Shown here: positions 34,118 to 45,015 of the stretch, piece after piece
Position numbering within the stretch: position 1 is the first letter of the stretch
How the letters are laid out: each line of letters starts with the position of its first letter
DNA from: Terriglobia bacterium
Lineage (GTDB): Bacteria; Acidobacteriota; Terriglobia; Terriglobales; Acidobacteriaceae
Direction of reading: 5' to 3'
DNA length: 64,000 nucleotides
Assembly (NCBI GenBank): GCA_020073385.1
Contig: JAIQFH010000030.1
Span: 27,578 to 91,577, forward strand
Translations under genes and position numbers: made by a program
Notes under the pieces: model-generated
What the model was told of the DNA's origin: nothing
Databases searched by the model: none
What the model saw: the letters and a program-made list of their open reading frames with translations, nothing else

Positions 34118-35488
34118 CTAGCTGCGGAACGCCCGCCGCGCGAGACCAAGCGCTTCGGACCAGAATGCGCCAGGGGAATTCGCTAGCTCCACCACGCTTC
34201 GCACAGCCGCAACGAAAGCATCCATCTGCGCTTGTTCGACGACCAGCGGCGGAGCCACCTTCAGCACCATAAAGTTATTTCCGCAAACTTGGGTCAGGAA
34301 TCCGAAATCGCGAAACAGTCGCATCACCAGGATCTGCCCGAACATTCCGCCATGGATGGCCCCAAACGCCTCGTACGGAATTCGCAGCCGAATCTGCTTC
34401 GGAGCCTGAAATTCGATTCCCATCAACAGGCCGAGACCGCGAACTTCCTTCACCATCTCGAATTCCCGCAGCGCTGCCGTCAGTTGCTCATGCAGATATT
34501 TGCCTGTGTCGGTTGCACGTTGTCCCAATGCTTCGCGTTCCAGAACCTCGAGCGTTGCTAACCCCGCGCGCATCGCCAGACTGTTCTCACTGAATGTGGA
34601 TGTGTGTACGAATGCACGGGGCAGGGAAGAATAAACGGAATCGCATACCTCATCCGACATCAATACCGCCCCGACCGGCACCAGCCCTCCACTCAACGCC
34701 TTCGCGAGCACGACCATGTCCGGCTCGACTCCAAACTGATGCGCGGCCAGAAATGTTCCGGTGCGATACATCCCCGTTTGCACTTCATCCAGCACAAACA
34801 GTGTTCCGTAACGACGGCACAGAGACTCGGCGTTCCGCAGGTAATCCGCGTCAGGAACGCGGACGCCGGCTTCGGATTGAATCGGCTCCACAATGAACGC
34901 CGCAAACTGCTTGCCTTTGAGTTCACGTTCCAGAGACCCGAGCGAGCCAAATGGAATGGTCTTGGTTTCCGGCAACAGCGGACCAAATCCCTCTCGCCAG
35001 AACTCATCGCTCATGAGCGACAACGCGCCGCAGGTGAGCCCGTGGAAGGCGTGCTCCGCAGCCAGTATCCCGTTTCGGCGAGTATGCGCTCGCGCGAACT
35101 TGATGGCCGCCTCCACTCCTTCGCTTCCCGAAGAAGCAAAGAAAGCCTTGCTCAACCGTCCGCCGGCTCTTGCACATAGCCGTTCTGCTAGCTCTCCGGC
35201 AAGGTCCGCTACGTGGGTCTGAATCATCGCCGGCCCACACCGTGCCAGTTCCCGTCGCAGCGCCTCTACGACATCCGGATGGTTGTGACCCACGTTGTGA
35301 ACGCAATAGCCCGACAGGAAATCCACAATCCTGCGGCCGTCAGAGGTAAACAACTCCGCGCCCACACACCTCTCGTACCGGACGTCCATCTCAAGCAATC
35401 TGAGCAGACGCACCCATTGTGGATTGACACGCTGCGCGTACCGCGCTGACACGTGTTCCGCTTCAACTGCTTGAACAGCTGTGCTCAT
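34118..35488 (-). CDS. class III aminotransferase (acetylornithine/ornithine aminotransferase-like)
   Basis: A 456-residue pyridoxal-phosphate enzyme. Fold type I, class III marks are FFASSGSEGVEAAIKFARAH, FIVEPIQSEAGVRVP, LFVLDEVQTGMYRTG and the lysine motif MVVLAKALSGGLVPVGAVL. An unusual 30-residue N-terminal helix precedes the usual entry sequence (DFLSGYCVHNVGHNHPDVVE). The substrate is uncertain: no arginine or lysine pathway genes adjoin it. It stands upstream of the PKS gene with a 192-base gap and downstream of the propeller lipoprotein gene with a 15-base gap, so it may be co-transcribed with the latter. Confidence 0.85.
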   Translation of the reverse strand: MSTAVQAVEAEHVSARYAQRVNPQWVRLLRLLEMDVRYERCVGAELFTSDGRRIVDFLSGYCVHNVGHNHPDVVEALRRELARCGPAMIQTHVADLAGELAERLCARAGGRLSKAFFASSGSEGVEAAIKFARAHTRRNGILAAEHAFHGLTCGALSLMSDEFWREGFGPLLPETKTIPFGSLGSLERELKGKQFAAFIVEPIQSEAGVRVPDADYLRNAESLCRRYGTLFVLDEVQTGMYRTGTFLAAHQFGVEPDMVVLAKALSGGLVPVGAVLMSDEVCDSVYSSLPRAFVHTSTFSENSLAMRAGLATLEVLEREALGQRATDTGKYLHEQLTAALREFEMVKEVRGLGLLMGIEFQAPKQIRLRIPYEAFGAIHGGMFGQILVMRLFRDFGFLTQVCGNNFMVLKVAPPLVVEQAQMDAFVAAVRSVVELANSPGAFWSEALGLARRAFRS

Positions 35489-35503
35489 TTGCTGCGACCT
35501 GAA

Positions 35504-36574
35504 CTAAGGAGTGATCACAATCGACGTTGGCGTTGCCGGAACCGCGTACGACCCAATCGAAGTCAGCGCTCCCGTGCTCGTATTCAGGCTGAACGATTGG
35601 ATCACTGAGCTGGACTGATTTCCCACGAACACATACTTGCCGCTGGAATCAGAGGCGATGAAATTCGGCTGCGCTCCGGTCGTGAATGGCGAACCGGTGA
35701 GCAGAGTCAGCCCTCCATCGGACCCGATCGAATATGCAGCCAGATTGCTGGAGCCCTGATTTGCTACGTAGAGGTATTTGCCGGACTTGTCGATGAGCAA
35801 GTTCACCGGTCCGTTAAAAGTCTCACCAATCGGCGAGCCAAGCGCAGTAAGCGATCCGTCGGAATTGATCGTGAACGTCGAAATGCTGCTGTCCTGTTTG
35901 TTCGCCGTGTACAAGTGCGATCCTGTGGAATCAATTGCCAACCCGAACGGGTTGTTCCCGGTCAAGACTACGGCCGGAGCCCCTAGCACGCCCTGACTCA
36001 CCGGAAATGCTTCAATCCAACCCTGCGCTTCCTGTCCCGTGATGTACAAGAAATTTCCCGAGGGCGCCAAAGCCATGTTCATCGCCGAAAGGCCGATCGG
36101 TGCTGTCGCGCCACCAGTCTGCTGGACCGTAGTCAGCGCGCCACCCGTCCCGATCGAAAACACTGAAATGTCATTTGATAGCGAATTCGCCACATACAGG
36201 AAGTTCCCGGATGGGTCCATTACCAGAAGCGTAGGTGACGTGCCGGCAGGCTGCCTGGGCGTCACTTCCGTCAGTCCCCCTGTGCTCGAAATCGTGTACA
36301 GCGAAATGTTGTTGCTGCCGGAGTTAGCCGCGTACAGATACTTTCCCGAAGGATGAATCGCCAGCGACTCAACCGCTGACCCCGCCGCAATCGGACTGCC
36401 CGATAGTTGGTTCAGCACCCCCGCATTCGGATCTTCGCGATAGGCAACAATCTGGCCTCCACCCGCACCGCTAGGGATCGCCGCAAACAGAAATCGACTG
36501 CTCGTCGTGCCGCAACCCAACCACGCGCCCATGCTTGCGCAAACAAGCAAAAGAGCCGCTGCTTTCTTTAGCAT
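35504..36574 (-). CDS. YncE/lactonase-type beta-propeller lipoprotein
   Basis: A 356-residue protein with a lipoprotein signal (LLLVCASMGAWLGCG, cysteine at 21). It has about seven blades carrying the repeated pattern IHPSGKYLYAANSGSNNISLYTI, MDPSGNFLYVANSLSND, IDKSGKYLYVANQGSSN and SDSSGKYVFVGNQSS. This is the seven-bladed 6-phosphogluconolactonase-like family (PF10282). The exported, lipid-anchored form is unlikely to be a sugar lactonase and more probably a binding scaffold. Acidobacteriota carry many paralogues. Confidence 0.85.
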   Translation of the reverse strand: MLKKAAALLLVCASMGAWLGCGTTSSRFLFAAIPSGAGGGQIVAYREDPNAGVLNQLSGSPIAAGSAVESLAIHPSGKYLYAANSGSNNISLYTISSTGGLTEVTPRQPAGTSPTLLVMDPSGNFLYVANSLSNDISVFSIGTGGALTTVQQTGGATAPIGLSAMNMALAPSGNFLYITGQEAQGWIEAFPVSQGVLGAPAVVLTGNNPFGLAIDSTGSHLYTANKQDSSISTFTINSDGSLTALGSPIGETFNGPVNLLIDKSGKYLYVANQGSSNLAAYSIGSDGGLTLLTGSPFTTGAQPNFIASDSSGKYVFVGNQSSSVIQSFSLNTSTGALTSIGSYAVPATPTSIVITP

Positions 36575-36771
36575 CCGTAACTCCTCAAGGGATTTGTTGA
36601 AAACGAAATTCGGAACGCTGGCCTGCCCGGCGGCCTTGAACCTCGGTCGCTCCCAGGCGGCTCTACTCGTGAACCCCTATCATACGGGACAAGCGGTTCC
36701 GCGCGCAGCCGTTGGGTTTCTCTCCTCTGCGATGCACGATTTCTCTGGCTAGGTTGTACCCCTCAAGATGT

Positions 36772-36815
36772 GGGGACAGCCGTCTTCGGCTGTCCGCGGA
36801 GCGACGCTCCGCTGC
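36772..36815. repeat. palindromic repeat, GGACAGCCG type
   Basis: GGACAGCCG (36774-36782) pairs with CGGCTGTCC (36787-36795) around four bases, followed at once by a second hairpin GCGGAGCG-A-CGCTCCGC. The same two-hairpin unit occurs at 40196-40240, and its first half at 57742-57762. Confidence 0.75.
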
Positions 36816-36881
36816 GGGGTACGGACAGACCCGCGGTGAAGCGGCTATCGATCATACGCATTCTTGCCGTACCCAGCTTGG

Positions 36882-36960
36882 CCACGGATCTCACGGATTT
36901 CCACAGATACGCCCTAAAGAGTTTCTTCTACGACCCGTGTGAATCCGTGCTGATCCGCGG
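36882..36960. repeat. imperfect inverted repeat with CACGGAT arms
   Basis: The left arm (36882-36906, CCACGGATCTCACGGATTTC...) is a near-complement of the right arm (36937-36960, GTGTGAATCCGTGCTGATCC...). Each arm contains the CACGGAT/ATCCGTG word twice. It resembles widespread bacterial intergenic repeats; no function is apparent. Confidence 0.55.
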
Positions 36961-37023
36961 CTTATTAATAGCGTAACCGAGTTCTTCAGCAACTCTTCAG
37001 CCGCTTAGATTTTCCTGTTCACT

Positions 37024-40000
37024 CTAGTGCGCCGGGCTGGGCCGGGCTCCCGCGGACGTGTCGGGCAATGCATGGTCCGATTCTTCGCCCTTCAGGAACA
37101 ACCGGAATCGATCCAGATATACATACACCACCGGTGTGGTGAACAGCGTCAGCATCTGGCTCACAATCAACCCGCCCACGATCGTGATGCCGAGCGGCCG
37201 ATGCAACTCCGATCCCGTTCCCCTCCCCAACGCCAGCGGCAACCCTCCCAGCAAAGCCGCCATGGTCGTCATCATGATCGGCCGGAAGCGCAGGATGCAC
37301 GCGTCATAAATGGCCTCCACCGGCTTCTTTCCCTGATTGCGTTCCACTTCCAGAGCCACATCAATCATCATGATCGCGTTCTTCTTCACCAGCCCAATCA
37401 GCAGGATGATTCCGATCATCCCAATCACATTCAACTCGTTGTGCGTCAAAAGCAGCGCCAGCAGCGCCCCGACGCCCGCAGACGGAATCGTGGAAAGAAT
37501 CGTGATGGGATGAATGTAGCTTTCATACAGCATGCCTAACACGATGTATACGGCAGCCAGCGCGGTGATAATCAGGACGAGCATATTCGACTGCGAATCC
37601 TGGAACGCCGCCGCGGTCCCCTGGAAGCTGGCGGTTATGCTTGGCGGAAACCCGATCGTCCGCTCAGCCCTCTGGATTGCATCCGTCGCTTGTCCCAGGG
37701 AAACTCCTGGCGCCAAGTTGAAAGAAATTGTTGCCGACGGAGTCTGTCCCTGGTGATTGACCGCGAGCGGCGTATTCGACGGCTCAAAATTTGTGAATGC
37801 CGCCAGCGGAATCGCTGATCCGGTCGTCGACTTCAGATAAATGTTCTGCAGTGCTTCCGGAGTCTGCTGGAACTGCGGCGCCACTTCCATCACGACGTAA
37901 TACTGGTTCAGCGCTCGGTACATGGTCGACACCTGCCTCTGCCCGAACGCATCGTAAAGCGCATTGTCCAGCGTCTGTGGTGTGATCCCCAGCCTGCTCG
38001 CCGTATTGCGGTCGATCACCAGCTTCGCTTGCAGGCCCTTATCCTGCTGATCGGAATTCTGGTCCCGCAACTCCGGCAATTTCCGCATCGTCTCAAGAAG
38101 TCGCGGAGCCCAGGCGTTTAATTCGTTGATGTCCGGGCTTTGCAGCGTGTACTGATACTGCGCGTTGCCGTGTCGTCCACCAATGGTGAGTTCCTGGTCC
38201 GATTGCAGAATCAGCGTCGCGCCCGGCACAACCGCCAGCTTCCCGCGCAAACGGTTGATCACGTCGTCGGCGCTTGGATATTGGCAAGGGTTCCAAAAAT
38301 GTTGTTTCTGGCAAGGCCCGCGCTGCTCCAGAGGTTTCAGCGTCAGGAAGAAGCGCCCTTGATTGAGTGCGGTATTTCCGCCGGTGAAGCCGGCCATCGT
38401 GTCGACGGCCGGATCAGCCATCACAATCTTGATGTACCGGCGCATCTTCTCGGACATTGATTGGAAGGACACATCTTGAGCCCCAATTACCGTGCCCCCG
38501 ATCCGGCCCGCATCCTGCTGGGGAAAGAACCCTTTCGGTACAGCGATGTACAGATACACGCTGACTGCGGCGATCACTAGCGTCAGCACGAATACTGGCA
38601 GTTGGAATCTCAGCACAACTTTCAACATCCGGTCGTAGGTGGCCAAGAGACCGTTGAACATCCACTCGCTAGTTCGGTAAAAAATATTGTGCTTCTCGCC
38701 TTTGAGCGGTGGCCTTAGAAATTTCGCGCACATCGTCGGAGTCGTCGTCAAAGAAACCACCAGTGATACTCCGATCGCTACACTCAGCGTCACCGCGAAC
38801 TCACGGAACAGCCGCCCCACAATCCCGCCCATCAGCAGAAGAGGAATGAACACGGCCACCAGCGAAGTGCTCATCGACAGTACGGTAAATCCAATCTCCG
38901 CCGCCCCTTTGAAGGTCGCCTGCACCACACCCATGCCGTGCTCGATATAGCGCGTAATATTTTCAAGTACAACGATCGCGTCGTCCACCACGAACCCTGT
39001 CGAAATGGCCAACGCCATCAGCGATAAATTGTCCAGGCTGTAGCCCAGCAGGTACATCACTCCGAACGTGCCAACCAGCGAAAGCGGTACGGCTATGCTG
39101 GGAATGATCGTCGCCCGCACCGTCCGCAAAAACATAAACACGACCAGGATCACCAGCACGACCGAAATCAGCAGGGTCCGCTCGATGTCTTTGACCGATG
39201 CCCTCACCGATGTCGTCCGATCCATTACAACGGAAAGCTTCATCGCTGGCGAAATCGAGGCCTGAAGAAAAGGAATAATAGCCTGCACCCGGTCCACGGT
39301 ATCGATGATGTTCGCTCCCGGCTGCCGGAAAACCGCCAGCATTACTCCCGACTTGCCGTTGATCAAACCCAGTCGTCGCCTGTCCGATACCGCATCCGTA
39401 ACCTCGGCCACATCGCCCAATCGCACCGCCGCGCCGTTGTGGTAGGCCACAATCAACGGCCGGTACTGATCCGCTGTGAATATCTGGTCCGTATCGTCGA
39501 AGACATAAGTCCGGCTGCTATCGGATACCTTGCCCTTCGGGCGGTTGGCATTCGCAGCATTCAACGCATTCCGCACCGTGTCCAACCCAATGCCGAGTTT
39601 GTTGAGCAAGGTAGGATTCACTTCCGCGCGCACCGCGGGTTGCGAAGATCCCCACACAAAAACCTGGCCCACTCCTTGCACCTGCGATAGCTTTTGCGCA
39701 ACGACCGAATCCGCCGCATCGTACATCTGCGGAACGGTTATCGTGTCAGATGTCAGTCCTAATAACAGAATCGGCGAATCCGCCGGATTGACTTTCCGAT
39801 AGCTCGGATTGCTCGGAAGATTTGCGGGCAGCTGGCTCCGGGCCGCATTGATGGCAGCCTGGACATCACGCGCAGCAGCATCAATATTCCGGTTCAGATC
39901 GAATTGCAGCGCGATTCCGGTAGACCCCAACTGGCTCGAGGACGTCATCTGATTCACGCCGGCAATGCGTCCGAACTGCCGTTCGAGCGGCGTGGCCACT

Positions 40001-40185
40001 GCCGAAGCCATAGTCTGTGGATCCGCTCCCGGCAGTCCCGCTCCCACGCTGATCACCGGAAAATCCATCTTCGGCAGCGATGCCACTGGCAGGAAATTGA
40101 AGGCGAGGATTCCCGACAGCAGCAGTGCCGCTGCCATCAGCGATGTCCCGATCGGACGCCGGATAAATGGACCAGAAATGTTCAT
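37024..40185 (-). CDS. mdtC: RND multidrug efflux pump inner-membrane subunit (MdtC-like)
   Basis: The 1053-residue protein has the RND layout: an N-terminal helix (TSLMAAALLLSGILAFNFLP), two large periplasmic loops and twelve helices. The proton-relay aspartates are in [16 protein letters not shown] and the lysine in [39 protein letters not shown] and the closing [20 protein letters not shown] are family hallmarks. Together with the paralogous subunit upstream it fits the heteromeric MdtBC arrangement. It is encoded after the other RND gene with a 65-base spacer filled by a palindromic repeat. No TolC-type outer membrane gene adjoins it. Confidence 0.92.
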   Translation of the reverse strand: MNISGPFIRRPIGTSLMAAALLLSGILAFNFLPVASLPKMDFPVISVGAGLPGADPQTMASAVATPLERQFGRIAGVNQMTSSSQLGSTGIALQFDLNRNIDAAARDVQAAINAARSQLPANLPSNPSYRKVNPADSPILLLGLTSDTITVPQMYDAADSVVAQKLSQVQGVGQVFVWGSSQPAVRAEVNPTLLNKLGIGLDTVRNALNAANANRPKGKVSDSSRTYVFDDTDQIFTADQYRPLIVAYHNGAAVRLGDVAEVTDAVSDRRRLGLINGKSGVMLAVFRQPGANIIDTVDRVQAIIPFLQASISPAMKLSVVMDRTTSVRASVKDIERTLLISVVLVILVVFMFLRTVRATIIPSIAVPLSLVGTFGVMYLLGYSLDNLSLMALAISTGFVVDDAIVVLENITRYIEHGMGVVQATFKGAAEIGFTVLSMSTSLVAVFIPLLLMGGIVGRLFREFAVTLSVAIGVSLVVSLTTTPTMCAKFLRPPLKGEKHNIFYRTSEWMFNGLLATYDRMLKVVLRFQLPVFVLTLVIAAVSVYLYIAVPKGFFPQQDAGRIGGTVIGAQDVSFQSMSEKMRRYIKIVMADPAVDTMAGFTGGNTALNQGRFFLTLKPLEQRGPCQKQHFWNPCQYPSADDVINRLRGKLAVVPGATLILQSDQELTIGGRHGNAQYQYTLQSPDINELNAWAPRLLETMRKLPELRDQNSDQQDKGLQAKLVIDRNTASRLGITPQTLDNALYDAFGQRQVSTMYRALNQYYVVMEVAPQFQQTPEALQNIYLKSTTGSAIPLAAFTNFEPSNTPLAVNHQGQTPSATISFNLAPGVSLGQATDAIQRAERTIGFPPSITASFQGTAAAFQDSQSNMLVLIITALAAVYIVLGMLYESYIHPITILSTIPSAGVGALLALLLTHNELNVIGMIGIILLIGLVKKNAIMMIDVALEVERNQGKKPVEAIYDACILRFRPIMMTTMAALLGGLPLALGRGTGSELHRPLGITIVGGLIVSQMLTLFTTPVVYVYLDRFRLFLKGEESDHALPDTSAGARPSPAH

Positions 40186-40195
40186 CGTCGAATGT

Positions 40196-40240
40196 GGGGA
40201 CAGCCGCCATCGGCTGTCCTGCGGAGCGTAGCTCCGCTGC
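40196..40240. repeat. palindromic repeat inside the RND operon
   Basis: GGACAGCCG and CGGCTGTCC form one hairpin and GCGGAGC-GTA-GCTCCGC a second, matching the unit at 36772-36815. It fills most of the 65-base spacer between the two RND genes, where a stable RNA structure could alter relative expression or mRNA decay. Confidence 0.75.
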
Positions 40241-40250
40241 TTGTTTAATG

Positions 40251-43200
40251 CTAATCCGCAGGCATTTCTCGCGGAATCTCGTTTCCCATCCTGTATCGCG
40301 AGAACCTCTGCGCCAGCCGGTCAAACCACAAGTACACGACCGGTGTCGTATAAAGCGTCAGCAACTGGCTGAGCAGCAACCCGCCAACAATCGTGATTCC
40401 CAGCGGCCGCCGCAACTCCGCACCCGTCCCCGTACCAAGCGCCAGCGGCAATCCGCCCAGCAACGCCGCCATCGTCGTCATCATGATTGGCCGGAAACGC
40501 AGCAGGCACGCCTGGTAAATCGCCTCCTCTGGCGGCTTATGCTCCTCACGTTCCGCGTCCAGCGCGAAGTCGATCATCATGATGGCGTTCTTCTTCACAA
40601 TACCGATCAAAAGTATGATTCCGATCAGTGCCACCACCGTCAGATCGTTCCCGGTAATCATCAACGCCAGAATCGCTCCCACGCCCGCCGAAGGCAGTGT
40701 CGACAGAATCGTGATCGGATGAATGTAACTCTCGTACAAAACTCCCAACACGATGTAAACCGTGATCACCGCCGCCAGGATCAAGAACGGCTCAGAGGAC
40801 AGCGAATTCTGAAAGGCCGCCGCAGTGCCCTGAAAGGAAGCGTGAATACTGGGCGGGAGCTGGATGTCTTTTTCCGCCTGCTGGATTGCCTTTGTCGCGT
40901 CGCCCAGAGACGCCCCAGGCGCCAGGTTGAACGATAGCGTCACCACCGGAAACTGTCCCTGATGGTTGACGGCGAGCGACGCGCTCGTTGAATTCATTCG
41001 CGTAAATGCCGAGATCGGCACCGGTGCTCCGTTCGTCGTGACCGCCGCCCCGTTCGCCGTGGGTGCCCCGCTGTTGGGTGTCACCACACTTGGCCGTATG
41101 TAAATGTCATTCAAGTTCTCGGGAGTCTGCGCAAAATTCGGCGCCACTTCCAACACGACGTGGTACTGGTTCAGCTGGGTGAAGATGGTCGATACCTGTC
41201 GCTGTCCAAACGCGTCGTACAGCGTGTTATCGATCGCCTGCGGAAAGATGCCCAACCGCGATGCGGTATCGCGGTCAATCGTGATATTGGTCCGCAGTCC
41301 TTCGTTCAGCTGGTCGGTTGCGACATCGCGCAGCTCGGGCAAAGTCTCCAACTTCGCAACCAACTTTGGCGTCCACTGCGCCAACTCCTGCGCATCCGCA
41401 TCTTCAATCGAATACTGAAATTGGGTGCGGCTGACCCGATCTTCCACCGTCAGGTCCTGCACCGGCTGCATGTACAACGTGATCCCCTGCACGTTGTTCA
41501 ACTCAGGTTGCAGCCGCCGGATGATCGCCGACGCAGAATCGGAACGCTCATCCCGCGCTCTCAAGTTAATCTGGATTCGTCCCGAATTCGGAGTCACATT
41601 GGTTCCATCGACTCCGATGAACGACGACAAGCTCTCGACATCCTTGTCCTTCAGGATGACCTTCGCCAGTTCCTGCTGCCTCTCCGCCATGGCATCAAAG
41701 GAAACGTAATCTGGCGCCTCTGAGACTCCCAGAATCACCCCAGTATCCTGCACGGGGAAGAAACCTTTCGGCACGATCACGTACAAGTACAAGGTCAACA
41801 CGAGAGTCGCCGCCGTGACCAGCAAGGTCGCCGTCTGATGCTTCAGAACCCACTTTACCGAGCGCCCGTAGAACGCGATGATCCGGTTGTAATAGTCCTC
41901 GGTGACCTCGTAGAACCGGCCCTTCTCGCCAGCCTTGCGATGCTTGAGCAGTTTGGCGCTCATCATCGGCGTCAAACTCAAAGACACCACCGCCGAGACC
42001 AGAATCGTCACCGCCAGTGTCACCGCGAATTCGCGGAACAGCCTGCCCACGATGTCGCCCATGAACAGCAGCGGGATCAGCACCGCGATCAGCGACACCG
42101 TCAGGGAGACGATCGTGAATCCGATCTGCCCCGCTCCCTTCAACGCCGCATCCAGAGGCGAATCTCCGGCCTCCAGAAACCGGTCGATGTTCTCGATCAT
42201 CACGATCGCGTCATCCACCACGAATCCGGTGGAAATCGTCAGCGCCATCAAAGTCAGGTTGTTCAAGCTGTACCCAAGCAGGTACATCACGCCGAACGTC
42301 CCAATCAGAGAAAGCGGTACCGCCACGCTGGGAATCGCCGTCGCCGAGAGATTCCGCAAGAACAGGAACACCACCATCACAACCAGCCCGATGGCCAGCA
42401 TCAGTTCGAACTCGACATCCTTAACCGACGCTCGGATCGTAGTGGTCCGATCCGTCAGAATTTGCACTTTGACGGCGCTCGGCAATGACGCCTGCAGTTG
42501 CGGCAGTAGCTTCTTAATGCGGTCCACTACGCTGATAATGTTTGCGCCCGGCTGCCGCTGAATATTCACGATCACTGCCGGCGTCAGATTCATCCACGCC
42601 GCGAGCTGATTGTTCTCCGTGCCGTCGATGACGTTCGCCACGTCACTGAGCCGCACCGGCGCGCCATTCCGGTACGCAATCACGATCGGTTTGTATTGTT
42701 CGCTGGAGAAGAGCTGATCGTTCGCCCCGATCGTGTACGACTGCCGCTTCCCGTCGATCACGCCCTTCGCCTGATCCACGTTCGCCTGCGCCAACGCGGC
42801 CCGCAAGTCTTCCAGGCTTAGCCCGTACGAAGCCAACGCCGTAGGATTCGCCTGAATCCGCACCGCCGGCTTTTGTCCGCCGCTGATCGACACCAGCCCC
42901 ACGCCCGGTAATTGTGAAATCTTTTGCGCCAGCGAGGTGTCCGCAACGTCCTCTACCTTCGGCAGCGGCAATGAGTCGGAACTCAAGGCCAGCGTCAATA
43001 TCGGCGCGTCCGCCGGATTTACCTTGTTGTAGATCGGAGGATTGGGTAGATCGGCAGGCAGATACGTCCCGGACGAGTTGATCGCCGCCTGCACCTGCTG
43101 CTCTTCCACGTCAATGTTCTGATCGAGTCCGAACTGCAGCGTGATCACCGAGCTGCCAGATGAACTCGTCGAGGTCATCTGCGTGAGCCCGGGCACCTGC

Positions 43201-43415
43201 CCGAACTGCCGCTCCAGTGGCGAGGTCACCGAAGACGCCATCACCTCCGGGTCCGCTCCCGGATAAAACGTCACTACCTGAATTGTGGGATAGTCGACTT
43301 CAGGAAGAGCCGAGACCGGCAACTGCATGAACGCAACCCAGCCCACCAGCAGCACGCCCACCATCAACAGCGTGGTGGCAACCGGGCGGAGAATAAATAT
43401 GCGTGAAGGATTCAT
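40251..43415 (-). CDS. mdtB: RND multidrug efflux pump inner-membrane subunit (MdtB-like)
   Basis: A 1054-residue RND transporter closely related to its neighbour. It has the same marks: [20 protein letters not shown] at the start, [40 protein letters not shown] with the proton-relay aspartates, and [21 protein letters not shown] short insertion with Asn/Gly/Ala ([20 protein letters not shown]) sits in the second periplasmic loop. It starts five bases after the adaptor gene stop, and the three genes form one operon. It uses the proton gradient to expel drugs or bile-acid-like compounds. Confidence 0.92.
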   Translation of the reverse strand: MNPSRIFILRPVATTLLMVGVLLVGWVAFMQLPVSALPEVDYPTIQVVTFYPGADPEVMASSVTSPLERQFGQVPGLTQMTSTSSSGSSVITLQFGLDQNIDVEEQQVQAAINSSGTYLPADLPNPPIYNKVNPADAPILTLALSSDSLPLPKVEDVADTSLAQKISQLPGVGLVSISGGQKPAVRIQANPTALASYGLSLEDLRAALAQANVDQAKGVIDGKRQSYTIGANDQLFSSEQYKPIVIAYRNGAPVRLSDVANVIDGTENNQLAAWMNLTPAVIVNIQRQPGANIISVVDRIKKLLPQLQASLPSAVKVQILTDRTTTIRASVKDVEFELMLAIGLVVMVVFLFLRNLSATAIPSVAVPLSLIGTFGVMYLLGYSLNNLTLMALTISTGFVVDDAIVMIENIDRFLEAGDSPLDAALKGAGQIGFTIVSLTVSLIAVLIPLLFMGDIVGRLFREFAVTLAVTILVSAVVSLSLTPMMSAKLLKHRKAGEKGRFYEVTEDYYNRIIAFYGRSVKWVLKHQTATLLVTAATLVLTLYLYVIVPKGFFPVQDTGVILGVSEAPDYVSFDAMAERQQELAKVILKDKDVESLSSFIGVDGTNVTPNSGRIQINLRARDERSDSASAIIRRLQPELNNVQGITLYMQPVQDLTVEDRVSRTQFQYSIEDADAQELAQWTPKLVAKLETLPELRDVATDQLNEGLRTNITIDRDTASRLGIFPQAIDNTLYDAFGQRQVSTIFTQLNQYHVVLEVAPNFAQTPENLNDIYIRPSVVTPNSGAPTANGAAVTTNGAPVPISAFTRMNSTSASLAVNHQGQFPVVTLSFNLAPGASLGDATKAIQQAEKDIQLPPSIHASFQGTAAAFQNSLSSEPFLILAAVITVYIVLGVLYESYIHPITILSTLPSAGVGAILALMITGNDLTVVALIGIILLIGIVKKNAIMMIDFALDAEREEHKPPEEAIYQACLLRFRPIMMTTMAALLGGLPLALGTGTGAELRRPLGITIVGGLLLSQLLTLYTTPVVYLWFDRLAQRFSRYRMGNEIPREMPAD

Positions 43416-43420
43416 GAGGC

Positions 43421-44731
43421 CTAGTCGCCGGGTGCCGAATTGCCACCGGCTCCAGGTTCCGATGGACGACGCGAACGCCGTCCTGCCGATTCCGGCGTGC
43501 TCGATTCTTCCGATCCAACCGCCGGACGTTGCACCGCTCCTGTGACCGGAGCTGTCGTGCTCCTGCTCGGTGGACCGCCTCGCGGCTCAATGTGCGAGCC
43601 TCTTTGCAGCTTGTCCTGCCCGTCGGTGACCACGGTCTCGCCAGGAGAGACGCCATCCGTCACCACGGTTATATCGCCCTGCGTCAGCGCAATCGTGATC
43701 GGCTTGTCCTGCACCGTCTTGTCGGGATTGACCGTATATACGAACGGGCCCTGCGGTCCGCGCAAAATCGCTGCCGTCGGTACCACGATGCTGTTCTTGC
43801 GCGTCTCGAGCAGCAGGTCGGAGTTCACGAACTGGTTTGGCCACAGCTGGCTGTCTTTATTGTCGAACACCGCCTTCAGCTTCGCCGTCCCGGTCGAAGG
43901 GTCGATCTGATTGTCGATCGTCAGCAATTTCCCCGACGCCAGTTTCGTCTTGTCGTCGCGGCTGAATGCATCCACCTCCAGCGTCCCCCGGCGCATCTGC
44001 TGCGCCACCTTGGGCAGTACATCCTCAGGCAGCGTAAAGATCACCGCAATCGGCTGCAGTTGGGTCAGGATCAGCATCGGATTTGCATCCGAAGCATGCA
44101 CGATATTTCCCGAATCCACCTGCCGCAATCCAATCCGCCCGGTGAACGGTGCCGTGAGATGGCAATACGTGATGTTCAGCTTCGCCGAGTCGATCTGCGC
44201 CTGGTCGTTGCGCACCGTTCCGTCAAGTTGATCGACCAGCGCCTTTTGCGTATCGACCTGCTGCTGCGCAATGCTGCCCGAGGGAATCAGCGACGTATAC
44301 CGCTCCAGATTCAGCCTCGCGTCCCGCAGTTGTGCCTGATCGCGGAACAACTGCGCCTGCAATTGCTCCACCTGCACCTCGAAGGGCCGCGCGTCGATTT
44401 CGATCAAAAGTTCTCCCTGGCGGACCTCTTGCCCTTCGCGGAAATTCACCTTCATGATTTGCCCGTCAACACGGCTCTTGATATTGGCCGTGTTGAACGC
44501 GGTCACCGATCCGAGCCCAGACAGATAAACCGGGACGTCCTGCTTCTGCACGGGGGCCACGGCCACTGAAACTGCCCTCGCCGGGCCCGCCGCCTGAGCC
44601 TTCGACCTGGAATCGGCTGCACTGCTGCAGCCAACGGAAATCGCGCCAACTGCCGCAAGAACAGCAACCACCGCCAGGCTCTGCGCCTTCCGCAGTTGGC
44701 GTCGTTTTTTATGACAATCAATATTTTTCAC
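43421..44731 (-). CDS. mdtA: RND efflux periplasmic adaptor (membrane fusion protein, MdtA-like)
   Basis: A 436-residue lipoprotein-like adaptor. After a basic start and hydrophobic segment ([17 protein letters not shown]) it has the paired lipoyl/hairpin region ([40 protein letters not shown]), a coiled-coil hairpin, then [20 protein letters not shown] and the beta-barrel part [20 protein letters not shown] 50-residue Pro/Ser/Arg tail is extra. The start is GTG at 44731 with no good ribosome binding site. It bridges the RND pump to an outer membrane channel encoded elsewhere. Confidence 0.9.
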   Translation of the reverse strand: MKNIDCHKKRRQLRKAQSLAVVAVLAAVGAISVGCSSAADSRSKAQAAGPARAVSVAVAPVQKQDVPVYLSGLGSVTAFNTANIKSRVDGQIMKVNFREGQEVRQGELLIEIDARPFEVQVEQLQAQLFRDQAQLRDARLNLERYTSLIPSGSIAQQQVDTQKALVDQLDGTVRNDQAQIDSAKLNITYCHLTAPFTGRIGLRQVDSGNIVHASDANPMLILTQLQPIAVIFTLPEDVLPKVAQQMRRGTLEVDAFSRDDKTKLASGKLLTIDNQIDPSTGTAKLKAVFDNKDSQLWPNQFVNSDLLLETRKNSIVVPTAAILRGPQGPFVYTVNPDKTVQDKPITIALTQGDITVVTDGVSPGETVVTDGQDKLQRGSHIEPRGGPPSRSTTAPVTGAVQRPAVGSEESSTPESAGRRSRRPSEPGAGGNSAPGD

Positions 44732-44847
44732 AAGGTTAGTCCGTCACCATCTTTGAGCCGGGTCCGGTGTGAACCCAAGGTATTAGACGTAAGCATTGTA
44801 GGCTCGGTTTGCAGCAATTCGCTGTTTGTCCCGGGCAGCGCCGGCTA

Positions 44848-44884
44848 ACAGCCGGCTGTCGCGCGGGCCTCTTGCCCGCGCCTG
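44848..44884. repeat. GC-rich palindromic repeat
   Basis: GCCGGCT-AAC-AGCCGGC and GCGCGGGC-CTCTT-GCCCGCGC form two adjacent hairpins in the gap between the efflux operon and leuD. They are of the same style as the units at 47190-47217 and 54672-54712. Confidence 0.6.
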
Positions 44885-45015
44885 TGGAAGCAGAGAGGAC
44901 GCCCCACAGTTCCACCAATAGGCAGAACCGCGCCAATATAGGATCAACTGCGCGCCCATGGCGGGTCAATACTGGCGCACAGGTTTTACATACTTTTACT
45001 TGTCTTGACTGTTCG

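Larger units (their letters stand above)
36575..37023. other. non-coding gap with two repeat elements
   Basis: No gene is supported. The gap holds a double palindrome at 36772-36815 and an inverted repeat at 36882-36960, and otherwise nothing recognisable. Confidence 0.6.
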
